A stretch of DNA of 64,000 bases from an uncultured Aquimarina sp. (GTDB taxonomy: Bacteria > Bacteroidota > Bacteroidia > Flavobacteriales > Flavobacteriaceae). The stretch lies in the NCBI GenBank assembly GCA_947502885.1, contig CANNBP010000003.1, positions 124,001 through 188,000 of the forward strand, read 5' to 3'. The notes beneath the pieces were generated by a model. The model did not search any database. It had not been told where the DNA came from and was given only the letters and a program-made list of their open reading frames with translations. Position 1 is the first letter of the stretch. Every line of letters begins with the position of its first letter. The position numbers and the translations under genes are program-made. Shown here piece after piece: positions 19,217-26,538 of the stretch.

Positions 19217-19573
19217 ATGCAAGAATTTATGTTATTTATCAAAACAAAAGGAGATCATCTAGAAAACCTCTCTCCAGAAGAACAACAGGCACACGTTCAA
19301 AAAATCGGCAAATATATTGGTAATTTAATGCAATCAGGCAAACTAAAAGGGGCACAACCATTAGAAATGGGTGGAGCAATAATTCATGGTAAACAAGGAA
19401 ACATAAAAGATGGACCGTTTAACGAATCTAAAGAAGTGATTGTTGGGTATTTTCATCTCGTTGCCCAAGACTTAAATGAAGCAATAGAAATCGCAAAAGC
19501 CAATCCGGTATTCGAAAATGAGGAAGCTACAATCGAAATTCGTCCTATAAAACAAATGGATGGCATCAACTAA
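19217..19573 (+). CDS. YciI/DGPF-domain protein, partner of the ECF42 sigma factor
   Basis: A 118-residue protein starting with the MQEFMLFIKTKGDH strand and carrying the defining D65-G66-P67-F68 motif (NIKDGPFNESKEVIVGYF). DGPF proteins are the standard genomic partners of ECF42 sigma factors and are likely targets or modulators of them. It lies 88 nt after the sigma gene and 12 nt ahead of the YHS stub, so the four genes 17857-20265 appear to be one unit. Confidence 0.9.
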   Translation: MQEFMLFIKTKGDHLENLSPEEQQAHVQKIGKYIGNLMQSGKLKGAQPLEMGGAIIHGKQGNIKDGPFNESKEVIVGYFHLVAQDLNEAIEIAKANPVFENEEATIEIRPIKQMDGIN

Positions 19574-19585
19574 AACCTCAAAGCA

Positions 19586-19786
19586 ATGAAAACTATAGAA
19601 TATAACGGTCACTGTGCTTTTGCCGTAAGTACAGGCAAAATAGATGTCAAAACAAATACAAAATATACACTAACGAAAAACGGGAAGCACTATGCTTTTT
19701 CTAATAGCGTCGCTAAATTTTTATTCAAAGTACTACCCAACAGAATTGAAAAAGCCAATGCTACATGGAGTAATAAAAACAAATAA
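19586..19786 (+). CDS. Short YHS-like protein
   Basis: A 66-residue protein. YNGHCAFAVSTGKIDVKTN and KYTLTKNGKHYAFSNSVAKFLF align by eye with the C-terminal half of the YHS protein encoded next (GGFCSFAVSKGFTANSN, VYKIMNNNIYFFADENVKTEWL), and both end in a similar N-A-x-W stretch. It is therefore a half-length YHS module, without signal peptide and with a single Cys. It lies between the YciI gene (12 nt) and the YHS gene (2 nt), so it is translated as part of the operon. A copper or heme link is plausible from the family but unproven. Confidence 0.75.
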   Translation: MKTIEYNGHCAFAVSTGKIDVKTNTKYTLTKNGKHYAFSNSVAKFLFKVLPNRIEKANATWSNKNK

Positions 19787-19788
19787 AG

Positions 19789-20265
19789 ATGAAAAAACGA
19801 ACATTGAAAATAATAGGGATCATACTATTTGTTTTGATTGGAGCAATTTTTACGTTTGCAAAAACAAAACGAGTTACACCACTTTCTTGGAATCATAAAA
19901 TGATCAACACATCTGTATTTTCTAGTGAAGCTATAAATGGTTTTGATGCTGTTTCATATTTCAAAAGCAACAAAGCAGTTAAAGGAAATGCTTCTTACTT
20001 TTATACTTGGAATGACGCAAAGTGGTACTTTACTAGTGAAGAAAACAAAAAGCAATTTATTACAAATCCAGAAAAATATCTACCTCAATATGGAGGTTTT
20101 TGCTCTTTTGCAGTAAGTAAAGGATTTACAGCAAATTCAAACCCTAATGTATATAAAATTATGAATAACAACATTTACTTTTTTGCAGATGAAAATGTAA
20201 AGACCGAATGGTTAAATAACAAAGAAGAAAATGTAAAGCTTTCTAATGCTAATTGGAAAAAATAA
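19789..20265 (+). CDS. Exported YHS domain protein
   Basis: A 158-residue protein with an N-terminal signal or anchor helix (IIGIILFVLIGAIFTFA). The YHS domain covers about residues 50-110: AINGFDAVSYFKSNKAVKG, FYTWNDAKWYFTSEENKKQF, NPEKYLPQYGGFCSFAVSKG. YHS domains bind metals or sit in redox proteins. It is the last gene of the sigma/YciI/YHS unit and is followed by a hairpin terminator. Confidence 0.85.
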   Translation: MKKRTLKIIGIILFVLIGAIFTFAKTKRVTPLSWNHKMINTSVFSSEAINGFDAVSYFKSNKAVKGNASYFYTWNDAKWYFTSEENKKQFITNPEKYLPQYGGFCSFAVSKGFTANSNPNVYKIMNNNIYFFADENVKTEWLNNKEENVKLSNANWKK

Positions 20266-20291
20266 ATTATAACTTATAACAAAAACAATAA

Positions 20292-20330
20292 AATAACCTT
20301 TTGGTGTTACGCCAAAAGGTTATTAACTTT
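20292..20330 (+). terminator. Likely terminator after the YHS gene
   Basis: A perfect 13-bp stem (20292-20304 with 20312-20324) around TGTTACG. The tail (AACTTTC) is only weakly T-rich. Confidence 0.65.
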
Positions 20331-20487
20331 CAAATACTCATTTAATACTAAGATTAATATCATCAAAAAAAGTAAAACCCATTTCTAATTTGGCACATCT
20401 ATTCATCTTTAAAAATTAAACTCCTAAAATCGAGTAACAAATGGATAATGTTTGACATTAACTATATACAACGAGATATTTTTTACT

Positions 20488-20895
20488 ATGGCAAAAAATT
20501 ACGCACCATTACCAACAAGAATTAAAGCTGTCATTATTGACGGGATAGCGTTAATCATCCTTATGTATTCTTTTACAGAAGTGTTGAGTTTATTTGATTC
20601 CATCCCAAATTTTGTAAGAATCCTTGTTTTTGTATTTCTTTTTCTCTTATATGAACCTTTACTGCTTTGTATTTTTGGAGCAACAATAGGTCATTTTTTC
20701 AACGATATTGTTGTAAAAAGAATTGATGATGATAAAAAGAACTTAAACTTACCTATTGCCATAATTAGATCTGTATTAAAAGTTCTTTTAGGATGGGTTT
20801 CATTACTAACCGTAACGGGAAGTGAAAACAAACAAGCTATTCATGATATTGTCGCAAAATCAATAGTGATACCATATCAAAAGGCAACCAAATAA
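20488..20895 (+). CDS. RDD family membrane protein
   Basis: A 135-residue inner-membrane protein from the ATG at 20488 (an upstream TTG at 20452 would add 12 unrelated residues). It has the RDD pattern: a short cytosolic start with LPTRIKAVIIDGIALIIL (Arg and Asp in helix 1), a second helix FVRILVFVFLFLLYEPLLL, and a C-terminal segment with RSVLKVLLGW and HDIVAKSIVI. Some RDD proteins are Na+/H+ antiporters or transport helpers; function here is unknown. Confidence 0.85.
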   Translation: MAKNYAPLPTRIKAVIIDGIALIILMYSFTEVLSLFDSIPNFVRILVFVFLFLLYEPLLLCIFGATIGHFFNDIVVKRIDDDKKNLNLPIAIIRSVLKVLLGWVSLLTVTGSENKQAIHDIVAKSIVIPYQKATK

Positions 20896-20961
20896 ATCAA
20901 CATTCTATATCTTATTACATACATATCTTCTAAATTGTGATAAGAAGATAACATTGTTTAA

Positions 20962-20991
20962 TTGTTTTTTATATCATTCTTAGTACCTTGA
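20962..20991 (+). promoter_or_regulatory. Candidate promoter for the class V aminotransferase gene
   Basis: TTG (20962-20964), a 19-bp spacer and TACCTTGA (20984-20991) give the Bacteroidota spacing with an imperfect -7 box. Transcription would start around 20996, 15 nt ahead of the ATG. Confidence 0.4.
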
Positions 20992-21010
20992 AAAAGTATA
21001 AAAAACAATC

Positions 21011-22270
21011 ATGAATAACTCTAAACCGAACGTAAATAGAAGAAGTTTTATTGAGAAACTATCCTTAGGAACAATGGGTATTGGATTAATATCTAACAAG
21101 TTATCCGCTTCTTCTGTTTCAAAAACCAATGACTACAATTCGTTAACTATCAAAACAGAAGTTAACAAAGATATCCGTAAAGAATTTCTATTACAACCAG
21201 AGTTAAGCTATTTTAACACCGGGAGTCTAGGGCCAACCCCAAAAGTAGTATTAGATAAGGTCTGGCAAACTATTCAATCTCTAGAACTTGATCCCGTAAG
21301 TAATAACTGGGGGCCATTAGGTAATCAGGCAAATGATGTTAGAGAGCAAATTGCAAAATATATTAATGCCGATAAAGAAGAAATCCTTCTTACTCGTAAT
21401 ACAACAGAAGGCATGAATTTAATTGCATCTGGTTTGGCACTAAAAGAAGGTGATGAAATTATTACTTCGACTCACGAACATTATGGCGGGCAAGCTGGCT
21501 GGGAGTTTTTAGAAAAATATAAAGGTATAAAAATCCGAAGAGTAGAATTTCCTGAAAAGGATACCTCTACAGATCAGATAATCGAATTAATCAAGCAACA
21601 AATCACACCTCGTACCCGAGTATGTAGTTTAATGGATGTCTCTACCATAACAGGAATGCGAATGCCCTTTGCTAAACTCAAAGAGATTACAAACCCAAAA
21701 GGTATTCTATTAGTCTGTGATGGAGCACAATCTGCCGGAATGTTAACTATTGATGTTAAAAAAATAGGAATACATGCTTTTGCAACTAGTGGTCATAAGT
21801 GGTTACTAGGCCCCAAAGAAACAGGTTTCTTATATATAAGTAAATCTATACAAGATCAAATTAAGACCATTCAATTAGAAAGTGGGTTTAAAGCATATAA
21901 TCATAATACAGGCACTCGAAACATAGCCAATATACTTGGCTTAGGAGAAGCAATAAAGATACAAGAATCTTGGGGAGGTATTTCTTCTATCCAACAACAC
22001 AATATTGAACTTGCAGATCACTTAAGACACGCCCTAAAGTCAATCAACGGAGTACAATTAATTTCTCCTACTGAAGAAAGTTTACAATCGGCTATTATTT
22101 CAATACTACCCAAGGACAAAAATGCTAAAGAAATCTACAAACAACTCAAAAAACAAAATATTACAGTAAAAGTACTTGGTAAACGAAATATTTTAAGGTT
22201 TTCAAACCATATTTTTAATACCAAAAAAGAAATAGATCTCTTAGTTCAAGAATTATCTAAGCTTATATAA
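21011..22270 (+). CDS. Tat-exported class V aminotransferase (cysteine desulfurase/isopenicillin N epimerase-like)
   Basis: A 419-residue PLP enzyme. The N terminus has a twin-arginine signal (NRRSFIEKLSLG, residues 9-20, then a hydrophobic stretch), so the folded enzyme is probably exported. The PLP-binding Lys is K263 in TSGHKWLLGPKETGF, the cofactor Asp is D237 in CDGAQSAG, and the N-terminal NTGSLGPTP and TRNTTEGMN segments fit the class V fold. The closest type is isopenicillin N epimerase-like; substrate not predictable. Export of a PLP enzyme is unusual but common for this family in Bacteroidota. Confidence 0.88.
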   Translation: MNNSKPNVNRRSFIEKLSLGTMGIGLISNKLSASSVSKTNDYNSLTIKTEVNKDIRKEFLLQPELSYFNTGSLGPTPKVVLDKVWQTIQSLELDPVSNNWGPLGNQANDVREQIAKYINADKEEILLTRNTTEGMNLIASGLALKEGDEIITSTHEHYGGQAGWEFLEKYKGIKIRRVEFPEKDTSTDQIIELIKQQITPRTRVCSLMDVSTITGMRMPFAKLKEITNPKGILLVCDGAQSAGMLTIDVKKIGIHAFATSGHKWLLGPKETGFLYISKSIQDQIKTIQLESGFKAYNHNTGTRNIANILGLGEAIKIQESWGGISSIQQHNIELADHLRHALKSINGVQLISPTEESLQSAIISILPKDKNAKEIYKQLKKQNITVKVLGKRNILRFSNHIFNTKKEIDLLVQELSKLI

Positions 22271-22368
22271 TCATATATTATTTATAGATTAACTAATGAT
22301 GCTATCATTTTTATTTTTTCAGTCGTAAATTATATAAATAAATACGTATAGATTGATTAAAATCTATT

Positions 22369-22376
22369 TAGATTTG
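22369..22376 (+). promoter_or_regulatory. Candidate -7 element ahead of the 22382 operon
   Basis: TAGATTTG fits TAnnTTTG and ends 5 nt before the ATG at 22382, so the transcript would be leaderless or nearly so. No -33 element at the usual spacing. Confidence 0.4.
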
Positions 22377-22381
22377 CAACT

Positions 22382-22708
22382 ATGAGTTCCAGTATTTTCG
22401 AAATAGTATATCACATTATTTTAAGCTTACTTATGTCAATAGGTCAAGTTTTCATAGTACTTATTACGATATATTACATAGTTAAATCTGGATCCAAATT
22501 AGATGGTATCTTAATGCTTACGGGAAGCTGCCTATCTCTTTTATGTTCTATTTTTATTCAAGTCGGAGCTTTACTTTGGGAAGCAGAAACATATGCATTC
22601 TCTATGTACATAATATCTGGAATTTCGACTTTAGGATCCGTTTTATTTGTAATTGGATTTTTCTTATTAATCAGAAAATTTTTAAAAAACACGATATCGA
22701 CAAATTAA
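22382..22708 (+). CDS. Small three-helix membrane protein of unknown function
   Basis: A 108-residue protein with membrane helices at about 8-30 (IVYHIILSLLMSIGQVFIVLI), 42-65 (LMLTGSCLSLLCSIFIQVGAL) and 75-98 (ISGISTLGSVLFVIGFFLLI), ending in a basic tail. I do not recognise a family. It is the first of three closely spaced genes (10 and 3 nt gaps) that end with the thioesterase. Confidence 0.65.
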   Translation: MSSSIFEIVYHIILSLLMSIGQVFIVLITIYYIVKSGSKLDGILMLTGSCLSLLCSIFIQVGALLWEAETYAFSMYIISGISTLGSVLFVIGFFLLIRKFLKNTISTN

Positions 22709-22718
22709 AATTTATATC

Positions 22719-23087
22719 ATGAAAAAAATACTTGCCATACTTATTATAGTCATCATGATCGCTTTTGCCGGATGGTATGCTTTTATATATTATGCGTCTT
22801 ATAGTGAAGGTACCCGAAGTGGAGAACTGATAAAGTTTAGTAACAAAGGAGTATTAGTCAAAACTTGGGAAGGTGAAATTAGCCAAGGGATATCTGGTGC
22901 ACAGATATTTAAATTTTCTGTAGAGGATAACAAAAAAGAAATCATACAAAAATTAGAAGAGTATCAAGGTAAATATGTAAAACTAAAATATAAAGAACGT
23001 TTTGCAAAAGTAACATGGTTAGGTGATACTAAATATTTTATTATAGATGTTATTGAGGAAAAATCTCCTCATTTTAGAAAGAATTAA
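22719..23087 (+). CDS. Membrane-anchored small protein conserved in Flavobacteriia
   Basis: A 122-residue protein with one N-terminal membrane helix (ILAILIIVIMIAFAGWYAFI) and a small outside domain with SEGTRSGELIKFSNKG, KTWEGEISQGISGAQIF and VKLKYKERF. Similar proteins are often mislabelled 6-phosphogluconate dehydrogenase, but the size and content exclude that enzyme. Function unknown; cotranscribed with its neighbours. Confidence 0.75.
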   Translation: MKKILAILIIVIMIAFAGWYAFIYYASYSEGTRSGELIKFSNKGVLVKTWEGEISQGISGAQIFKFSVEDNKKEIIQKLEEYQGKYVKLKYKERFAKVTWLGDTKYFIIDVIEEKSPHFRKN

Positions 23088-23090
23088 AAA

Positions 23091-23639
23091 ATGAGTCAAA
23101 AAAAATACAAGACTAATAAAGCCTCAAGGGTAACCATTTCTGAGTTAATGCTTCCTTCACATTCAAATTTTAGCGGAAAAATACATGGAGGATATATCTT
23201 ATCTCTTATGGATCAAATTGCTTTTGCGTGTGCATCTAAACACTCTAAAACCTATTGTGTTACAGCTAGTGTTGATAAAGTTGATTTTTTACAACCTGTA
23301 GAGGTTGGTGAATTAGTAACATTAAAAGCCTCTGTTAATCATGTGGGTAATACATCTATGGTGGTAGGAGTTCGAGTAGAGTCTGAAAACATACAGACAG
23401 GTGTAATTAAACATTGTAACTCTAGTTATTTTACTATGGTTGCCAAAAATGATGAAGGCAAGAGTATGCCAGTGCCTGGTTTGATTTTAGAAGACAAAAC
23501 TGCTATTCGTCGTTTTGTTAGAAGTATAATTAGAAAGGAAGATGCTTCAATTAGACGTAATCGTTTTAAAGAATCAGAATTCGAACTAGAATCTCACCTT
23601 GAATTATTAGAAAAATACAATGTAAAAATTGATTTGTAA
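23091..23639 (+). CDS. Acyl-CoA thioesterase, hotdog fold
   Basis: Hydrolyses acyl-CoA in the cytosol. The 182-residue protein has the hotdog helix GKIHGGYILSLMDQIAFACASKHS with the catalytic-region Asp, followed by strands CVTASVDKVDFLQPVEVGELV and NTSMVVGVRVESEN, as in YciA/BFIT-type enzymes. A C-terminal extension (IRRFVRSIIRK and beyond, about 40 residues) is longer than in YciA. Ends 3 nt before the end of the convergent cysE. Confidence 0.88.
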   Translation: MSQKKYKTNKASRVTISELMLPSHSNFSGKIHGGYILSLMDQIAFACASKHSKTYCVTASVDKVDFLQPVEVGELVTLKASVNHVGNTSMVVGVRVESENIQTGVIKHCNSSYFTMVAKNDEGKSMPVPGLILEDKTAIRRFVRSIIRKEDASIRRNRFKESEFELESHLELLEKYNVKIDL

Positions 23640-23642
23640 TAG

Positions 23643-24383
23643 CTATTGTAACTTTTTTGCTTGACCGATAACTTTGGCAGGGATTCCTGCCACTGTTGTA
23701 TTTGTTTGCACATCTTTGGTAACAATACTACCTGCAGCAATGTTTACATTATCATTAATTATAATGTTACCTAGTATAGTTGCTCCTGCACCAATAAATA
23801 CATTATTTTTTATTTTTGGATGACGATCTCCTCCTTCATGTCCAGTACCTCCTAAGGTTACATTATGAAAAATAAAAGCATTATCACCAATTTCTGAAGT
23901 TTCACCTATAACCAGCCCAATCCCATGATCAACTACAACTCCTTTGCCGAGTTTTGCACCCGGGTGAATGTCCATCGCATAAACTTCAAAAATTCTATTT
24001 TGAAAATACTTCGCCGTGAGTTTTTGATCATCGAGATAAAAACTTCTGGCAATTCTATAGGCCGACACTGCCTGAAAACCTCTATAAAACAAAATCACCT
24101 CTAAATAGGTTTCACAAGCAAAATCGCGATCATAATACGCATTAAGATCTGTAATAATTTGTTCTTTAATATTATCATTTCCTTCTAAAACCTCTACAAT
24201 CAACTGTTTTAATTCAGCTTGTGATAGATAGTTATTAGCCAATTTATTACTAAGAATTGACCCTAATGAACCCCACAAATCTTTTTTTCCGCTAATATTG
24301 TAATCAATTATCTTTTTAATAAGAGGTTCACTTTTGGTAAAACCTTGGGACTCGGTTAATATTCTTCTCCAGATTTCTTGCAT
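23643..24383 (-). CDS. cysE: Serine O-acetyltransferase
   Basis: Makes O-acetylserine for cysteine synthesis. From the ATG at 24383 it has 246 residues (the GTG one codon earlier is less likely). An N-terminal helical part is followed by a left-handed beta-helix: DIHPGAKLGKGVVVDHGIGLVIGET, IFHNVTLGGTGHEGGDRHPKI and the end VAGIPAKVIG. The conserved His and Asp of the active site (VVVDHG, GDRHPK) are present. It is of the shorter EpsC-like form rather than the enterobacterial CysE. No cysteine synthase gene is adjacent. Confidence 0.93.
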   Translation of the reverse strand: MQEIWRRILTESQGFTKSEPLIKKIIDYNISGKKDLWGSLGSILSNKLANNYLSQAELKQLIVEVLEGNDNIKEQIITDLNAYYDRDFACETYLEVILFYRGFQAVSAYRIARSFYLDDQKLTAKYFQNRIFEVYAMDIHPGAKLGKGVVVDHGIGLVIGETSEIGDNAFIFHNVTLGGTGHEGGDRHPKIKNNVFIGAGATILGNIIINDNVNIAAGSIVTKDVQTNTTVAGIPAKVIGQAKKLQ

Positions 24384-24442
24384 CACTATTAATAGTTATT
24401 TAAACATGATTTAATAAGTATTATATAAAAGTAATGAATAGC

Positions 24443-24472
24443 ATTAAAAAAGCCAGACAATTATGTCTGGCT
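24443..24472 (-). terminator. Intrinsic terminator downstream of the leader-peptide relic
   Basis: Arms 24451-24459 and 24464-24472 form a perfect 9-bp G/C-rich stem with loop ATTA; on the minus strand it is followed by a run of six T. It lies about 50 nt after the stop of the relic at 24525 and shows that something was transcribed leftward here. Confidence 0.8.
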
Positions 24473-24524
24473 TTACTATCTCATTTATGCATTTAAGAAT
24501 CCTTCAATTCATATAAACTCCCTT

Positions 24525-24677
24525 TTAATACCCCGATTCTTGATCAAAACCGATACTACCATCAGCATATCCACTACTTCTAGCTCTCCTTAATGCAATA
24601 CCAACTCTTCTTACTGTTCTTCTACTTCCTCCTACAATAGTCTATAACTCTTTGTTATCCAGTTTTTCAAAATTCGT
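24525..24677 (-). pseudogene. Relic of a double-glycine leader peptide (bacteriocin/RiPP-type precursor)
   Basis: On the minus strand the frame reads NFEKLDNKEL, a TAG stop (24642-24644), then TIVGGSRRTVRRVGIALR and on to DQESGY and a TAA at 24525. FEKL-x-KEL-x-TIVGG is the typical double-glycine leader with cleavage after GG; the remainder would be a ~33-residue basic core. The TAG sits where a Lys or Gln codon would be expected, and no start codon is in frame (A9 tract upstream, TAA just before it), so the gene is broken at both points. No processing peptidase or modification enzyme lies nearby. The rest of 24387-24847 holds nothing else I can support. Confidence 0.5.
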
Positions 24678-24847
24678 TTTTTTTTATAATAAATTATTCT
24701 ATAATTAACTGAATCAAAGAACTTTAATTTATATTAAAAAACTATGATGAAAATATTACAATAAGTTTTATTGTGTACATTCACACCAATAAACAGATCA
24801 TCAATTTATTAGGCTAAACCACACTTATTCCAAAATCGGTACTTTCT

Positions 24848-25435
24848 TTAGTATTCATCGCTTTTTTTATGGTCTAAAATTTCATCTGTAAAATGTTTTC
24901 TTTGCTTAGATTGAGCAAATTTTTCTTCATTATACCTTTTAGAATCTCCTCTAGGAATTGATAATGAAGTCCATTTGTTATCCCTTAGCATTTTTCCTAA
25001 AAAAACAATCTGACCAACATGATATGAATAATGCCCCAACTGTCTATTAATTGCCTCGGTAACAGTATGCCCTTGATTTCTTATATAAATATTTTTTTCA
25101 AGATCATCAGTAGTTAGTTTATTTATGGTATCAAATAGGCAAGACCAACCTTCCTCCCATTTTTCTATCAACTCTGATCGACTTTTGATATCATTTTCAA
25201 ATTCTGCTTCTCTATTTCGAGATTTTTTTTCTCCATCAGTAGTTAAAAAATCTGTCCATCGAGAAAGCATATTCCCCCAAATATGTTTTACAATAGTCGC
25301 AACACTGTTACTATCTTCATTATATCTCCAAAAAAGTTTATCATCTTCTAACTGAACAAATGTTTTTTCTCCTAATGTTTTATAATACAAGAACTGCTTT
25401 CTAATACTTTCTAAATAACTAGTTGCCATATCCAT
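24848..25435 (-). CDS. DUF1572/DinB-like protein
   Basis: A 195-residue four-helix protein. Metal ligands of the DinB type are visible as His in TIVKHIWGNML and in GHYSYHVGQIVFLGKML. The C-terminal tail (about 45 residues, rich in K, R, H, D) extends past the usual fold end. DUF1572 proteins are common in Bacillus and Bacteroidota and have no known reaction. Two ATGs two codons apart are equally possible starts; the first is used. Confidence 0.85.
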   Translation of the reverse strand: MDMATSYLESIRKQFLYYKTLGEKTFVQLEDDKLFWRYNEDSNSVATIVKHIWGNMLSRWTDFLTTDGEKKSRNREAEFENDIKSRSELIEKWEEGWSCLFDTINKLTTDDLEKNIYIRNQGHTVTEAINRQLGHYSYHVGQIVFLGKMLRDNKWTSLSIPRGDSKRYNEEKFAQSKQRKHFTDEILDHKKSDEY

Positions 25436-25496
25436 TATTTATTTTAAATTATTGTTGAACATTATCTATAATCAAGCAACATACCCCCTTGATCAT

Positions 25497-26387
25497 TTAT
25501 TGATTTAACTTCTTTATTATTTGATTCAGTGCTACCTTCGCTTCTCTCATTACAGGTAATAATGGCCAAATATGCGGCATCCCTTTTCCATATATTACTT
25601 CAAAATTTAATTCTTTACTTTTTAGTTTTTGTACTAGAATTTGTTGATCTGGATATGTGATATCATTTTCTGCTAAAAACAAAATCGTCTTCGGAAATTG
25701 TTCAAAGCTTCCATTTATGGGAGAAATCATAGGATCATTTAATGCCTCGTTTTCTAAACACATTTTCTTAGCACTTAATACCCCTTTTTGAGATAGCATT
25801 GGATCTATTTTATCCACTTCTTCAATTTCTTTATTAGAAATGGTTGCATCCAACACAGGCGAAACAAGAATAATCTGATTTGGTAACGCGATTTTATTTA
25901 TTACTAACCTTTGCATTAATGCTGTCACTAGCGTTCCTCCAACAGAGTCACCTATTACTCTAATTTGATCATGGCTATATTTTTCTACTGCCGCTCGATA
26001 TACTGCATCAATGTTTTTGGATATCTCTGTTATTTTATGCTCTGGAGCTTTTGGATAATTACACATCCAAATGGTAAGATTGGTTTGATTACTTATCGCT
26101 TTACAAGTATCCCAATGATGTTTTGCCGGCCCCGAAACAAAAGCCCCTCCGTGAATAAACAACAACAACCCTTTATTCGAATCATCTTTTGATTTGATTT
26201 GAGTTATAACCGTTTTCTCAATTTCAAATTGAGTTATTTTACCACTGCTAAAAAACCTTCCCTTTGGTTCATGAATATCCTCTCTTCTTAGTTTTAAATA
26301 ATCTACAGGATCTCTACTAAAGCTTTTTTTTACACCTTTGAGTTTTAGAATGAATAAAATTAGGTAAAAGGTTATACTGTGCTTCAT
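25497..26387 (-). CDS. Alpha/beta hydrolase of the hormone-sensitive lipase type
   Basis: A 296-residue esterase/lipase. HGGAF at 79-83 is the oxyanion-hole motif of the HSL family, the nucleophile is S148 in GDSVGG, the acid is the Asp of AENDITYPDQQ, and the base is the His of GMPHIWPL. The N terminus has a hydrophobic segment (ITFYLILFILKL) that may anchor it to the membrane. Substrate unknown. It is separated from the DUF1572 gene by 61 nt and may share its transcript. Confidence 0.9.
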   Translation of the reverse strand: MKHSITFYLILFILKLKGVKKSFSRDPVDYLKLRREDIHEPKGRFFSSGKITQFEIEKTVITQIKSKDDSNKGLLLFIHGGAFVSGPAKHHWDTCKAISNQTNLTIWMCNYPKAPEHKITEISKNIDAVYRAAVEKYSHDQIRVIGDSVGGTLVTALMQRLVINKIALPNQIILVSPVLDATISNKEIEEVDKIDPMLSQKGVLSAKKMCLENEALNDPMISPINGSFEQFPKTILFLAENDITYPDQQILVQKLKSKELNFEVIYGKGMPHIWPLLPVMREAKVALNQIIKKLNQ

Positions 26388-26491
26388 TTTACTAGTATCA
26401 GGATTGACTTATATTTATATTACTATAAATATACTTGATTTGCCTAACATTACTTTTTCAACAACATCAGTAAAAGTTAAAATATGTCATA

Positions 26492-26520
26492 AAAAAATCC
26501 CGCTATTAGCGGGATTTTTT
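26492..26520 (-). terminator. Intrinsic terminator after carB
   Basis: A 12-bp stem (26492-26503 with 26509-26520) around TATTA, flanked by A and T runs, so it can also act for plus-strand transcription. Confidence 0.9.
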
Positions 26521-26538
26521 ATAGTCTTAATGTATCGA

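Noticed and set aside
22719..23087. 6-phosphogluconate dehydrogenase label for the 122-residue protein
   Set aside because: It is a membrane-anchored protein a quarter of the enzyme's size and lacks a nucleotide-binding motif.
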